Assembly (NCBI RefSeq): GCF_032884065.1
Contig: NC_088868.1
Location: 5,715,626-5,779,625, forward strand
From: Artemia franciscana
Lineage: Eukaryota > Arthropoda > Branchiopoda > Anostraca > Artemiidae
Length of the DNA: 64,000 bases
Direction of reading: 5' to 3'
Both the position numbers and the translations under genes were made by a program. The notes under the pieces are model-generated. The model was not told the origin of the DNA, did not search any database, and was given only the letters and a program-made list of their open reading frames with translations. This document shows, in pieces, positions 34,790 to 46,495 of this stretch (position 1 is the first letter of the stretch; every line of letters starts with the position of its first letter).

Positions 34790-36389
34790 TTTGTTAATTA
34801 TGAAAATGAAAAAAAAAGTTTTTTCAACTGAAAGTAAGAAGCAACAGTAAAACTTAAAACGAACAGAAACTATTACATATATTTATTTATTACTTTTTTA
34901 AATATTATTGTTATATTTAGTATTATATTTATTTATTAATTATATATTATTCATTATTATATTTTTTCTTACTAATAAATAATCCTTAAAAATGTGGAAA
35001 AGCCATTAAATACTTAAGTGAAATAAATTTCATGAGCCATAGGCACAAATTTGAAAAAAGTATATTTGAGGAACAAGTTTTTTCAACTGAAAGTAAGAAG
35101 CAACATTAAACCTTAAAATGAACAGAAACTATTACGTATATGAGGGGGTCTGCCCCCTCCTCATCACCTCGCTATTCAACGCAAGTTTTTTGGCACTTTA
35201 AAAAAATTACTTATTGTTGTAATTGAATGACCCTTGTATTTCAGGAGTCGTTATTAAAATTGGCACAATATTTAAACTTTAGCGCAAAGAGCAAGGTGTG
35301 GAGGTTGGGGCAACCCCTCTCATATACGCAATAATTTTAGTTCGTTTTAAGTTTTAATATTGCTCCTGGCTTTCAGTTGAAAAAAAAATGTTTCTACTTA
35401 ATTTCTGATTAAAAAAAAAAAATAATAATAACACTAGGATATTGAGCTCAACCTCCACGGAAAATCACTTTTCCCATGGAAACATCCTCTGGACAATTCA
35501 ATCCTGTTGAAAATTTACCCCAGACAATAAGCCATAACATCTTCACACGTAAAATTGAACCGGTAAAGAGAAAGCAAGACAAAAAAAAATTTCGTATGGG
35601 AATTCTTCCTTTTGCATGGAAAATTCCCCCCTTTCGAAATCCCCTAGCAGAAAATTCGAAATCCCCTCCCCACCCAAAAAATGTATGCACACTTCACAAT
35701 AACAAATACTATACGTATACAATGGGTACACTTTACAATTTAAAGACCTTTTCGCAGCGGCTGAGTGGGGGGGGGTCATAGTATATCCAAAGACATAGTT
35801 ATTCAGCCTTTCAACTATGCTCAGCAAAATGGCTATCTCAAAATTTTGGAAACTGAATTTGTAAGGAGTTTTTGACAAAATGATGTGAGAGGGGGCCTAG
35901 TTGCCTTCCAATATTTTATAAGTTATGAAGGGCGCTAGAACTTTTCATTTCCGTTAGAATTAGTTCTCTCCCGGTGCTCTATGCCCCCTGGGATGATACG
36001 ATCGCCCCTGAAAAAAAAACTAAGAAATAAACACGCACCCGTGATCTTTCTTCAGTCGAAAATTACAAATTCCACATATTTGCAGATAAGGGCTTGAAAC
36101 CTATACAGTAGGGTTCTTTAATGTGCTGAATCTGATGGTGTGATTTTCGTTAGAATTTTGTGACTTTTAGGGGGTCTTTACCCCTCTTTTCAAAAACCAG
36201 ACAAATTTTCTCAGGCTCGTTCGATTTGATGGGTAAGATTAAACTTAACGAAACTTATATATTTAGGATCAACATAATAAGCCAATTCTTTTGATATATC
36301 TATTGGTATCAAAATCCCGTCTTTTAGATTTTGGTTACTATTGAGCCGGGTCGCTCTATATTTAAAGTTTGTCACCACGAACTGTTTGA
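34790..36389 (-). repeat. Family A repeat, long copy
   Basis: Read on the minus strand it starts TCAAACAGTTCGTGGTGACA at 36389. It contains the usual blocks, and inside it an inverted pair around 35097-35160 and 35315-35395 (AACTGAAAGTAAGAAGC against GCTCCTGGCTTTCAGTT). Its 3' portion is partly duplicated at 34670-34870 and 34980-35110 (AAATTTCATGA-CCATAG block twice). Confidence 0.8.
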
Positions 36390-37347
36390 TCAGTCTTCCG
36401 TATTTTTATTTCTCTATTATTATTTTTGATTCAGTGGTTTTTAATTCATAATTTTAGTATATACTTTTTAAAATATTTATTTTTTCGTATTTATAATAGT
36501 TTATATAATTATCTGAATTAATTGGTAAGTAGTGACGTCAACTTTCGCGCAACTGCAAGCTCTTATGAGTTTTTCTCACGGAAGTGTGTAGATTTAATTT
36601 ATTTGCAAGTGTTAAAGGTAAAAACTAAAATAAATATGCTACCGTGTCTATTATCAAGCCCACTTATTTTTCACGGGAGTTTTAGTTTTTTTTTTCTTGG
36701 TTCGAGAAGAAAATTTACTTCAAGAATCATTGTGCTATTTCTAAAGAATAGAAATAGGGTAAGCAAACGCGTTTTGAACGAGCGTTCTTCCATATTTTAA
36801 AGAAATTAGTTGAACTGGATGTAAATACCTTTAGGAATCAGCTCAAATGTCTGAAGGTGTCAATCCTAACTGGTTTTTACAATATTGAAAAGATTTTTAA
36901 TACTTTAATATTGTTTAAATAAATTACAATAATTTAGCCCAAAAAATTTCACACACCCTAGTAAAAGTATAAGAAAGTTACTAAAACTTCTTCGAGTCAT
37001 GGTAGTCTTTTCTTTCAATTATTTCATAACCGATCACTAAATAACTCTGAATTAAATTTTAAATGTTATTAAGGGTTAAAGTTTTCAGTAATAAATTAAA
37101 ATACTTGAATTTTTAATTTCTTAAAAAGCTTAGATATCATTTTCTTTAGGGACGTTGAACACAGAGAGAAATGTTTTAAGAATAGATCTGAACCATATTT
37201 ATCCTCCCCTTCTTGACCCACCACGTTTTTGTTTATATTCGTTGAGAGTTTCAAGTATTGTATTTTTATGATAAATGTTTTCTCTGATTTTTGTTACGTC
37301 TTGATCATTGGTTTAACTGTTCAAAAGTAACAGCTTATTTTTTTTAG
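36390..37347. other. GGT intron, no gene seen
   Basis: AT-rich with no recognised element; it ends at the acceptor TTTTTTTTAG (37347). Confidence 0.4.
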
Positions 37348-37461
37348 GTATTACTAAGAAATCTTTGGTTTGGTGATGATATCAAATCTGCTATCGATGC
37401 AAAACGTATTCATCATCAGATATTTCCGATGAACCTGCAATATGAATCTGGATTCACTCCG
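37348..37461 (+). CDS. GGT: Gamma-glutamyltransferase, exon G
   Basis: A 38-codon phase 0/0 exon (residues 435-472) begins VLLRNLWFGDDIKSAIDAKR, then IHHQIFPMNLQYESGFTP. It matches the small-subunit segment [20 protein letters not shown] in human GGT1, followed by the RLHNQLLP equivalent. The donor is CCG|GTAATC. A 105-bp minisatellite starts only 25 bp after this donor. Confidence 0.93.
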
Positions 37462-37486
37462 GTAATCTATTTATTTTACTATCCTC

Positions 37487-38535
37487 TACTAAGGGGTAGT
37501 GGGGAAAACTTTTCATGGTAGACCTGACAGTAGCAGGTACAAATAGGGGCCTACTGCTGTTAATTTTTGTCACCGTCAAGCTTCTGACCTTACTAAGGGG
37601 TAGTGGGAAAAACCTTTTCATGGTAAACCTGACAGTACAGGTACAAATAGGGGCCTACTGCTGTTAATTTTTGTCACCGTCAAGCCACTGACCGTTCTAA
37701 GGGGTAGTAGGGAAAACCTTTTCAAGGTAGACCTGACAATTGCAGGTACAAATAGGGGCCTACTGCTGTTAATTTTTGTCACCGTCAAACCACTGACCGT
37801 ACTAAGGGGTGGTGGCGAAAAACTTTTCATGTTAGACCTGACAGTAGCAGGTACAAATAGGGGCCTACTGCTGTTAATTTTTCTCACTGTCAAGCCACTG
37901 ACCGTACTAAGGGGTGGTTGGGAAAAACTTTTCATGGTAGACCTGACAGTAGCAGGTACAAATAGGGGTCTATTGCTGTTAATTTTTGTCACCGTAAAAC
38001 GACTGACCGTTCTAAGGGGTAGTAGGGAAAAACTTTTCATGGTAGACCTGACGATAGCAGGTACAAATAGGGGTCTACTGCTGTTAATTTTTGTCACCGT
38101 CAAGCCACTGACCGTACTAAGGGGTGGTGGGGAAAAACTTTTTATGGTAGACCTGACAGTATCAGGTACAAATAGGGGTCTACTGCTGTTAATTTTTGTC
38201 ACCGTCAAGCCACTGACCGTACTAAGGGGTGGTGGGGAAAAACTTTTTATGGTAGACCTGACAGTAGCAGGTACAAATAGGGGTCTACTGCTGTTAATTT
38301 TTGTCACCGTCAAGCGACTGACCGTACTAAGGGATGGTGGGGAAAAACTTTTCATGGTACACCTGACAGTCGCAGGCACAAATAGGGGTCTACTGCTGTT
38401 AATTTGTGTCACCGTCAAGCCACTGACCGTGCTAAGGGGTAGTGGGGAAAAAATTTTATGGTAGATTGACGGTAGCAGGTACGAATAGGGGCCTACTGCT
38501 GGTAATTTTAGTCACCGCCAAGCCACTGACTGTCC
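37487..38535. repeat. 105-bp minisatellite, ~10 copies
   Basis: The unit includes CTAAGGGGTAGTGGGGAAAA, CTTTTCATGGTAGACCTGAC, AGTAGCAGGTACAAATAGGG and GTTAATTTTTGTCACCGTCA. The GGTAC landmark recurs at 37536, 37640, 37745, 37850, 37955, 38060, 38165, 38270, 38375 and ~38478. Because 105 is a multiple of three, long frames stay open on both strands (37618-38418 minus and 37829-38464 plus). These are repeat products, not supported genes. Confidence 0.97.
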
Positions 38536-39739
38536 TGTCCAGTGCCTGGCTGTCAGGAAGGGTATTTTGTGGAATACTCTGCCGAAATTGGATACACTGA
38601 AGGCACTAATGACTAAAAAAGTTATTTCCGAGCTGGGGTTCAAATCCATGGATGTACAAAATGCTGACCAAGATACAAGAAATGATCCCTTGAGGAACAT
38701 TCCAAAGTGGGAGTATAAAACTATCTTGGTAGTGTAAGCTCTGATGATCAAGTGCCAATGGCCAGCAAGTAGTGGGTTACTGGGTGACTCTCACTCTTTT
38801 AAGACTGAGTGTTGCCTTCACAAGTCAGTCTGAAACTTACGGGTGAGGCTCCTGGGATAGGGGTTAATAATGGATGACAACTTTACAATATCAAGCACGG
38901 CTCTTCTACAAAGAGGAGAAACAAAATAGGCGAAATTTATCTAAAAGAAACACGTTTGAGGGGGCATCAATAGTCCAGTAGCTATCGCTCACATATATAT
39001 TTTTTGCATTTGAATGCAATAGGCATTTTCGACCCGAGTCTCGAGTCACTTTTGTGACTTAACCCAAAATATTGTCAGTGACTATATTAGTGGTTATGAT
39101 AATTATAAGTATAAAATTCATGTGATTATAACAATTATAGTTCCACAAATATTTTTTACTTTTCCTCTTTCCTCGATAGTAGTATAGCAATTGACAATTC
39201 TGGAGCACCTGGATCACCCCATCAATTTACACAATTACAAATATGTGATCATAATTGATCATAATTACATATCACAATTACAATTACATTGAATATTAAA
39301 CATTTTGAACATTTTCCATCCCAACATTCAACATGAAAACAGGTCCCTGGAGAACAAATTTTGGTCTCATTATTATACTTTTTCATAATATGAACACGGG
39401 TTCTAGACCCCACCTAGATCACCCCATCAATTTACCCTATTTTTAATTAAATTCACACCATTTTAAATGAAAATTTCTATTATTTTTACAATTTCTCATC
39501 ATGAGGCATAAGATCAAAACATGTCTTGTGAAATCAGAATTTGAGGAATCTGTGAAATAACAGTTTAATTATATTCCGTTTTTCCTATAGTACTTGTATA
39601 TGTAATAATTTAATGTGCTTTAATATTTAGTAGATAATTCGATATCAATATCTAAATAATTGTTATTATCTTTCCATTTATTAGAAAATGAAAACAAAAT
39701 GATTATAACTGTTTAGCTTATTTAACTGTAACTTTTCGC
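38536..39739. other. GGT intron, no firm gene
   Basis: The stretch 38560-38745 has a plus frame reading WNTLPKLDTLKALMTKKVIS, which resembles the C-terminal tail of non-LTR reverse transcriptases but is too short to call. A short repeat CACCCCATCAATTTAC occurs at 39214 and 39420. Confidence 0.35.
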
Positions 39740-39744
39740 CCCAA

Positions 39745-39900
39745 AAATATATGTGCCTGGGGCAAGTGCCCCATGGACAGAGATCCTCTGAACTGCTGTC
39801 AATATCGGGGTTATTTTGAAAAATTACGAAAAACTCACTTGATGTGTAATAAAAAAAAATACGATAAAAAAAATCGATAAAATCGTTACGATAAAAAAAT
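39745..39900. repeat. Dispersed repeat, copy 1 (second at ~45080-45245)
   Basis: GGGGCAAGTGCCCCATGGAC, CAGAGATCCTCTGAAC, TCAATATCGGGGTTATT and GAAAAACTC recur with substitutions at about 45080-45165. The family is unidentified. Confidence 0.55.
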
Positions 39901-40689
39901 CGATAAAAAAGGGATCGATTTTTTTCAATCATTTACTAATGAAATGTTGAAAAAAAAGTAGAAATTCCCACTACTAGAGTTAACCACGGAAACGGAATGC
40001 AACTACAATATTACTTTAGAATTTTTCACCTTCTCAATACCAACCAGTCACAAAATATAGTTATGTTTTTGTATAGGGGCTGCATATATTTGTCCATAAA
40101 ATTGTCTAAACTGCTATATGTACCGCTGATGATTTTTATACTTATTTGGATGAATTCTATTGATTCAGATTTTCACGATTAGTTGTTTATAAATCAAAAT
40201 TTTACAGTAAAATCCTCTTACTTAATGCTAAATCTGAGCCGAACTTCGAATTTTTATTTTCGTGCTCAACAGATATATCGATATTTAAACATTTGAATGG
40301 AATATTTGAAAATATCAAGATTTAAAAAAAACAATAATTAGAAATCTACCACAGCTTGAAACCCTTAGAATTTAAATCACCAATACATAAATAGCAAATA
40401 TATAGTCCAAATTTGTTTCTAAAGTATCTCGACTCAAATACTTAGTTTTAGTTTTCATATACTTAGCATATACTCATACTCATATATTATGTATCTCGAC
40501 TCATATAATTACTTTGAAGCACATACCTACATACATCTTTAGTATAGTTCATATTTTTCTGACGATTTTGGTCTTTATTTAAATATCTTAGGATAAATAG
40601 AAGAGGAAACACTAACTTAGAGCTCCAAACTGACAGGACTAGCCATTATAAACTTTCACTTAAATATTGAGGTAAACATCGACGGCGTA

Positions 40690-41030
40690 ATAAATAGATA
40701 TAAAACTCCCCATTCTTTCTCCTGTCCAATCCCCTCTTAAATGTCTGTTACCACTATGAAATTACTGGGTGTTACCACCTCAAGCGACTTAACATGGGAT
40801 TGCCGTATTAACGATATCATAAAATGTGCAAATTCCGCATTTTCCCTCCTTAAACTCCTTATAAAAATCAAATGCCCTAAATCACATTATTTGAGGATTT
40901 TCCTGTCATTTGTACGCCCAACCCTCGATTGCACCTGTCCTGTTTGGCATCCTGAAATCTCCATTTAATTGTTGGACAAAATTGAGGCAGTCGAAAAAAG
41001 GTGCCTAAGAATTATCTTTAAGGGCCTTAT
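40690..41030 (+). pseudogene. Non-LTR retrotransposon RT C-terminal fragment
   Basis: The frame reads MKLLGVTTSSDLTWDCRIND, later CANSAFSLLKLL and LRIFLSFVRPTLDCTCPVWH. After one stop it continues LDKIEAVEKRCLRIIF. This is the typical post-YADD region of jockey/CR1-type elements (LGV-I---L-W--HI, RP-LEY-CPVWHP, IE-VQKRA-RII). It is 5' truncated and has a premature stop. Confidence 0.85.
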
Positions 41031-41078
41031 ATTTCATTACATTACATTAAGGGCCTTATATTTGATTACATTATATGT

Positions 41079-41790
41079 TTGAAAATTAATGTTAAGAAGA
41101 CTAAGTCACTAAGCCTAGGAATAAGTGAAGATGAAAAGGTGACGTTGGGTAAAGAAAAGATTGATCAGGTGGGCGGCTTCACTTACCTTGGTAGTATTAT
41201 TAGTAAAGACGGTGGGAGCAGTGAAGATTTTAAAAGTAGAATAGCCAAGGCTCGGGGTATTTTTTCACAGTTAAAAAAAGTTTGGAAGAATAGGAAGATA
41301 AGTCTGCAAACCAAGATTATAATATTCGAAGCTAGAGTGATGACAGTGGTCAAATATGGCTCTGAAGCATGGTCACTCAGAAAAGCGGATGAAGATTTAA
41401 TAGATGTTTTCCAGAGAAATTGCCTACGGATGGTTCTCGGTACCTGGCTGACTGACCGTATTTCACACAGTAGGCTTTACGAAAAATGTGGTTCAATCCC
41501 GCTTTCTACGGCTATAATGAAAGAAAGGTTGAGATGGCCACGCTAGGCCACACTCTGCGGATGAAGGATGACAAATTGCCGAAGATTATCCCTTTTGCCA
41601 ACCGTCTGGGGCTACATGGAAAGTAGGTCGTCCTCATTTGGGATGGGAGGATGTCATAAATAAAGATTTAAACGAAATGGGAACTTTCTTGGAGGGTGTA
41701 AAGAGAGAGGTTATATTGGGATGGAGGAGTAGCGTGCGTAGCTGTGTTGGCCTCAGGCGGCTTGGTGCTGCGGTTAGTTGTTAGTAGCAG
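41079..41790 (+). pseudogene. Non-LTR retrotransposon RT C-terminal fragment, second family
   Basis: A 155-codon frame starts MKINVKKTKSLSLGISEDEK and includes FTYLGSIISKDGGSSEDF, SLQTKIIIFEARVMTVVKYG and VFQRNCLRMVLGTWLTDRIS. After a frame change it continues with GHTLRMKDDKLPKI-like residues and ends in a VGLRRLGAA-like tail (41720-41790), followed by a TAG-rich simple end. This C-terminal region is common in LINE-type elements with GSEAW and LRWLGH motifs. It directly follows the fragment at 40690, so one insertion may have landed in or beside the other. Confidence 0.85.
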
Positions 41791-41799
41791 TAGTAGTTG

Positions 41800-43104
41800 T
41801 AGTATATCGAAATTTGAAGAGTGGAAAGATATGTTGCGTTGTTATGAAAAGTAAAATTCTAATTAGTAAATTTTTGAGATTTTGTCAAAGTTGACACTGT
41901 TTATTAAAACACTATTTAAAAAAAGAGATAGTGATTAGTAAGTGCTTTATTGCCTATACTTAAAACCCTAATTTTAAATCTTTTAATGTATTTATATCTC
42001 TTTGTCCCTTTTTTCTTGTAACACCCCCAAAAGAACTAGTATTTAATGATTAATATATATATTTTACGAATGTGCAAGTTGTATCTTTATCCTCATTTCC
42101 AATTCTTCATTACAATCATAATTATTAAGCTATGCCATAAAGTTATGCGACATGCTAAATGGTTTGAACTATACAAATAGCCACAAAGAATGTATGACAC
42201 CAAAAGACAGTTCAAGATCTTTTTTTGACAATAAGCTTAACTCACTCGCTTTAGTGATCAGAAGTGCAAAGGCAACAAAATTATGCAGAAAATATTAAAT
42301 ATTATTTGACAATACAGCTTAACTCTTTTTTTGACAATAAGCTTAACTCACTCGCTTTAGTGATCAGAAGTGCAAAGGTGACAAAATTATACAGAAAATA
42401 TTAAATATTATTTTTGTTTTTTATAGATGGTGAACAACTTTTTATTTTATGACGATGTGGTTTTATAACTTATTATTTTTTGTATCAGTATTTTTATACC
42501 ATTGTAATTTCCACGGATTCATTAGAACTTTAATCCTTGCCAGATTTACGATTAAATTTATGACCATTTCCACTACCTACCTCTGATACATAATTGTCGA
42601 AGCTCCCTTTAAATTGCTGGTATTTGTTTATTTGCAAGTTTATCAAAACAACCTATAATGCACCCCCACCCCCACTAAAGGAAATCCTGGATCCACCCCT
42701 TCCTCTTTAGCATGCCATAGCAATGACTCCAATAAGTTTTGTGTAAGACAAATTTTAGCGCGATTATTTCGGTAGTCCCTCCTCTTCTTTGGGTGCGTTG
42801 CTAGTTCAATTAATGCGATAAAAGAAAATCTTAGCATTATTATGTTTTCATTTTATGGTCCAAAGACAAATCAGGCCACCTATTAAGTCTAAAAAACTAC
42901 GGTTCGACATTTATGTCTATTGATGTTCTGAACTATTTAACTGGGGTATTTAAATAAGAAAAGAGGAAGAAAAAAAGGTAGAGCTTTTTATACCCTAACG
43001 AACATCTACCGCATTTGCAGAGACTCAAACTCAATTTTGTCTGTCCAGGACTTTGAAAATCAACACAACTTCAATAAAACAAGATGGATATCAATCAATG
43101 CAAT
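41800..43104. other. GGT intron with a ~90-bp direct duplication
   Basis: TTTTTTTGACAATAAGCTTA, then ACTCACTCGCTTTAGTGATC, AGAAGTGCAAAGG and AGAAAATATTAAATATTATT occur at 42222-42308 and again at 42324-42414. No gene is seen. Confidence 0.7.
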
Positions 43105-43516
43105 CATTTGGTTTCAAAAATGCGTAACGGATATACTACTTGCAGATACCCATAATCATTTGGTTTCAAAAAGGCGTAACGGATATGCTACTTGCAGATA
43201 CCCATTATCATTTGGTTTCAAAAAGGCGTAACGGATATACTACTTGCAGATACCCATAATCATTTGGTTTCAAAAAGGCGTAACGGATATAGTACTTGCA
43301 GATACCCATTATCATTTGGTTTCAAAAAGGCGTAACGGATATACTACTTGCAGATACCCATAATCATTTGGTTTCAAAAAGGCGTAACGGATATACTACT
43401 TGCAGATACCCATAATCATTTGGTTTCAAAAAGGCGTAACGGATATACTACTTGCAGATACCCATTATCATTTGGTTTCAAAAAGGCGTAACGGATATAC
43501 TACTTGCAGATACCCA
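43105..43516. repeat. 52-bp minisatellite, 8 copies
   Basis: The unit is CATTTGGTTTCAAAAAGGCG, TAACGGATATACTACTTGCA, GATACCCATAAT. Copies are almost identical, which suggests recent expansion. There are no unique spacers, so it is not a CRISPR-type array. Confidence 0.98.
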
Positions 43517-44200
43517 CACTCTTTAAGTTTTAAAACTAGCCTTTACTATGTATTTTGTGAACGATTTGGCCACTTATTGTAACAAAGTGAGTAGTTGACA
43601 CCATTTACTGCTCCCTTGTGGTGATTTACAAAGTGTGCAAAGCCACTGGACAGTGTTTTTTTAAGTTTTTTTTTAGTGTTTATCAGTCTTTTAATGTTTT
43701 ATTTTTCCAACATCACAAATTTAACTGTGAAATGCACTATTTAAACACTTACATCCATTACAAATCTGCACTTACCGTTAATGGAGACTAACATCTTAAA
43801 GAAATGGAGGATATGCAACCTTATCATTGTGGATCAGTGTAGATAGCGTGCATGGATGTAATCTCCATTTAGTCCTTTCTGACACCATCAACTTTGGTAA
43901 TCAATGAAGGCATTAAGTTCAAAATTAATTGGGTACTTATTGGGTATTCAATTAGTGCCCAATTTTGTACTCAATATATGTTAATACCCAATTCCTTATT
44001 CAATACATATTTGGTACGACGACCCTTTGATGTTAGCAAAGACGAATTTACAAGCACTTTTTATTTATGCTTTTTTATAGGTTATATATAATTTTTTTTA
44101 GGTTTTATTTTATATTAGATTTTGTATATTTTTTTATTTATAGTATATTTTGCTTTTATAGAATCTTATTTAGTTTCTAATTAGTATTTCTTTTTTTTAG
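43517..44200. other. GGT intron, no gene seen
   Basis: AT-rich and pyrimidine-rich approaching the last acceptor. Confidence 0.4.
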
Positions 44201-44347
44201 TATTTCGTTGATGAGTTGGAGACTTTTGGTCACAACGTAACTCAGTTTCTTGGTTGGGGTTCAGTTGTCGTTGGACTTTCAAAAGAAAATGACCTGATAT
44301 ATGCAAACTCCGATTTTCGAAAAGGTGGAGATGTTGACGGATACTAG
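44201..44347 (+). CDS. GGT: Gamma-glutamyltransferase, terminal exon H
   Basis: Following a TTTTTTTTAG acceptor in phase 0, 48 codons and TAG encode YFVDELETFGHNVTQFLGWG and the C-terminus ANSDFRKGGDVDGY. This matches the family end (ALETRHHHTQI, then ASDSRKGGEPAGY in human). With it the in-window product is 520 residues; about 50 N-terminal residues are missing. NVT is a possible glycosylation site. Confidence 0.94.
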   Translation, partial: YFVDELETFGHNVTQFLGWGSVVVGLSKENDLIYANSDFRKGGDVDGY

Positions 44348-44475
44348 TCTTAAATGCTGCCTCTGTTAATTTCAATTTTTTTAATATAGTTATTTAAAAG
44401 ACTTGTTTATATGTTTCTGTTCCAATTGTGTGCCAAGTTTCCCAACGCTGTTTTGAATAGACTTACTATTTTTGA

Positions 44476-44515
44476 AATAAAAGCCCTGTATTTACTACCT
44501 GCATTTGAAAATAAA
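44476..44515 (+). terminator. GGT poly(A) signals
   Basis: AATAAA at 44476-44481 and again at 44510-44515, 130-165 bp after the GGT stop codon, are the likely cleavage and polyadenylation signals. Confidence 0.7.
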
Positions 44516-44571
44516 GAAACACATTGCATGCATAGGTAATGTGATCGTATAATAGAATGTAACTTCAAAGG

Positions 44572-44660
44572 TTTGGATGGAGGAGGAGCTTGGGCAGCTG
44601 TGTTTGCCTCAGGCGGCTTGGTACAGAGGTGAGTTGTTAGTAGTACTAGTAACTTCATAA
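44572..44660 (+). repeat. 3' end fragment of the LINE family at 41079
   Basis: GGATGGAGGAGGAGCTTGGG, then TGCCTCAGGCGGCTTGGT and AGTTGTTAGTAGTA match the terminal part of the element at 41720-41790. It is a severely 5'-truncated insertion just past the GGT poly(A) sites. Confidence 0.75.
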
Positions 44661-45499
44661 GTAGTGACAATGCTTTCTTTGTAAGGTTTTATTTTTGAAT
44701 ACTCTCTCTCCTCCTTCTGACTTATATCTAACAATTCCTATTCAGTCACATCAAATTTTCTAAATTTGTAGTAACGGCAATAGCGATTGTGGACTCTCTT
44801 ATGCCCGTGGAAAAATTTTGACTAGAAGCCCTGACTCCCAAAAATTCTGAGGCAAAATTTTGACAACACTTTTATTGATTAACACAATTTTAAATTATTT
44901 GACTAAATTTTTCATTTGTTCAAGTTGGACTTTTCTCACTTTAGCCACTGCAAAATTATTAACTATTGTTCGTTAATTATCTCGTTAGTAGTGATGATGA
45001 AGATATGGGGAAAATGAAAATTGTAGATTCAATTTGCTTATATTTACTGCATGCTGCACCCTCTACTTCATTTTAACATGCGGCAACTGCCCCATACACA
45101 GAGATCCTCTAAACTTCTATCAATATTGGGGTAATTGTTGAAAAATTTTTGAAAAACTCTCATATGCTATCTATCTGCAATAAAAATAAGAGTTTTCACA
45201 AGAATTAGCTAAAATATTATCGAAAAAAAATTTTGCTGTACTATATTATTTTAAATTGAAACAGGCACCGAGTATCGTTAAAAGTACATCGAGAAAGCAA
45301 AGGTGATTCAAGTTTTCCGTGGGCAGGATTTTTATGGTTTACTATATTATACTATTTTATATTGGGGCCTATTTTTTTATACTGGTATATTATATTATAT
45401 TGTATTATCATACTATATTATGTCAATTATTATATTGCTTATATTATGCTATATTATACTGGGTACTATATTATGGGCATTGAGTGCGATCTTCTAATA
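44661..45499. other. Intergenic DNA between GGT and YPEL5
   Basis: It includes copy 2 of the dispersed repeat (about 45080-45245) and a TATTATACTATATT-type low-complexity run (45340-45480). Confidence 0.5.
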
Positions 45500-46495
45500 C
45501 TTGTTCCTTCTAATTTTGTTCCTGGTCACCCTCCTTATAGTAAGAAATATAAAATTTATGACCCAGCTTGAACCTAATGCAAAAAAATTGTCTCCTTTTT
45601 CTTCGTGAGCGCGTTTTATTTGCTAGCAAGAAACCGCTCTTTGTTCCTAGCCGCACACCTTATAGTAAGAAATTCAATATTTGTGACCCATATTGAAACG
45701 AATGGAAAAAATTGTTTACTTTCTCTTCGTTAGCGCGTTCTATTTGATAGTGAGGAAAGTTCATTGTTCCTGGGTGCCCTCCTTGCAGTAGGAATCTTAA
45801 CACTTCTGAATTAGTTTTAACCGAATGTAAAAAAAGTGTATCTTTTTTCTTGGTTAGTGCATTTTATTTGCCAGCGAGAAAGACTTCTTTGTTCCTGTTC
45901 GCCCTCCTTATAGTAAGAAGTTTAGTATTTATGCCCCTTACTGAACCGAGCGCAAAATAGTTTGTACTTTCTCTTCGTTAGCGCGTTTCATTTACTAGTG
46001 AGAAAAATTCATTGTTCCTGGGTGCCCTCCTCGTAGTAAGAATTTTAAAGTTTATGACCCAGCTTTAACTGAATACAATAAGTGTCTCTCTTTTCTTCGT
46101 CAGTGTGATTTATTTGCTAGCGAGAAAGTATTCTTTGTTCCTAGTCACCCTAATTATAGTAAAAAAAAATATTTAGTACCCATATTGAACCAAATGCGAA
46201 AAAGTGTGTATTTTCTCTTCGTTTGCGCGTTTCATTTGCTAGTGAGAAAACGTCCATTATTTCAGAATGCCCTTCTTGCAGTAGGAGTCTTATAATTTAT
46301 TACCCAGCTTGAGCCGAACACAAAAAAAGCGTGTCTTTTTTCTTCGTCAATGTGATTTATTTGCTAGCAAAAAGCGTTCTTTGTTCCTAGTCACCCTCCT
46401 TATAGTAAACAAATTAAAATTTAGCACCCATGTCGAGCTGAATGTAAAAAAGTGTCTATTTTCTCTTCGTTAGCATGTTTCATAATTCATATTTC
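45500..46495. repeat. ~124-bp tandem array, 8 diverged copies
   Basis: A GTTCCTGGTCACCCTCCTTA, TAGTAAG, TTTATGACCCA, TCTTCGTTAGCGCGTTT, TTTGCTAG-GAGAAA pattern repeats with landmarks at 45518, 45643, 45766, 45891, 46014, 46137, ~46259 and 46383. Alternate copies look more alike (GGTCACC against GGGTGCCC types), suggesting an older ~247-bp dimer. Confidence 0.9.

Noticed and set aside
37618-38418. 266-codon minus ORF and overlapping 211-codon plus ORF as repeat-containing proteins
   Set aside because: Both follow from a 105-bp tandem unit (multiple of three) without stops. There is no start context, no non-repetitive domain and no splice support.
43105-43516. CRISPR-like array
   Set aside because: Units are contiguous with no unique spacers, in a eukaryotic intron. 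The same holds for the 54-, 76-, 105- and 124-bp arrays.
45303-45571. ORFs rich in Ile/Tyr/Leu at 45.3-45.6 kb
   Set aside because: They are translations of a TATTATAC-type low-complexity run.
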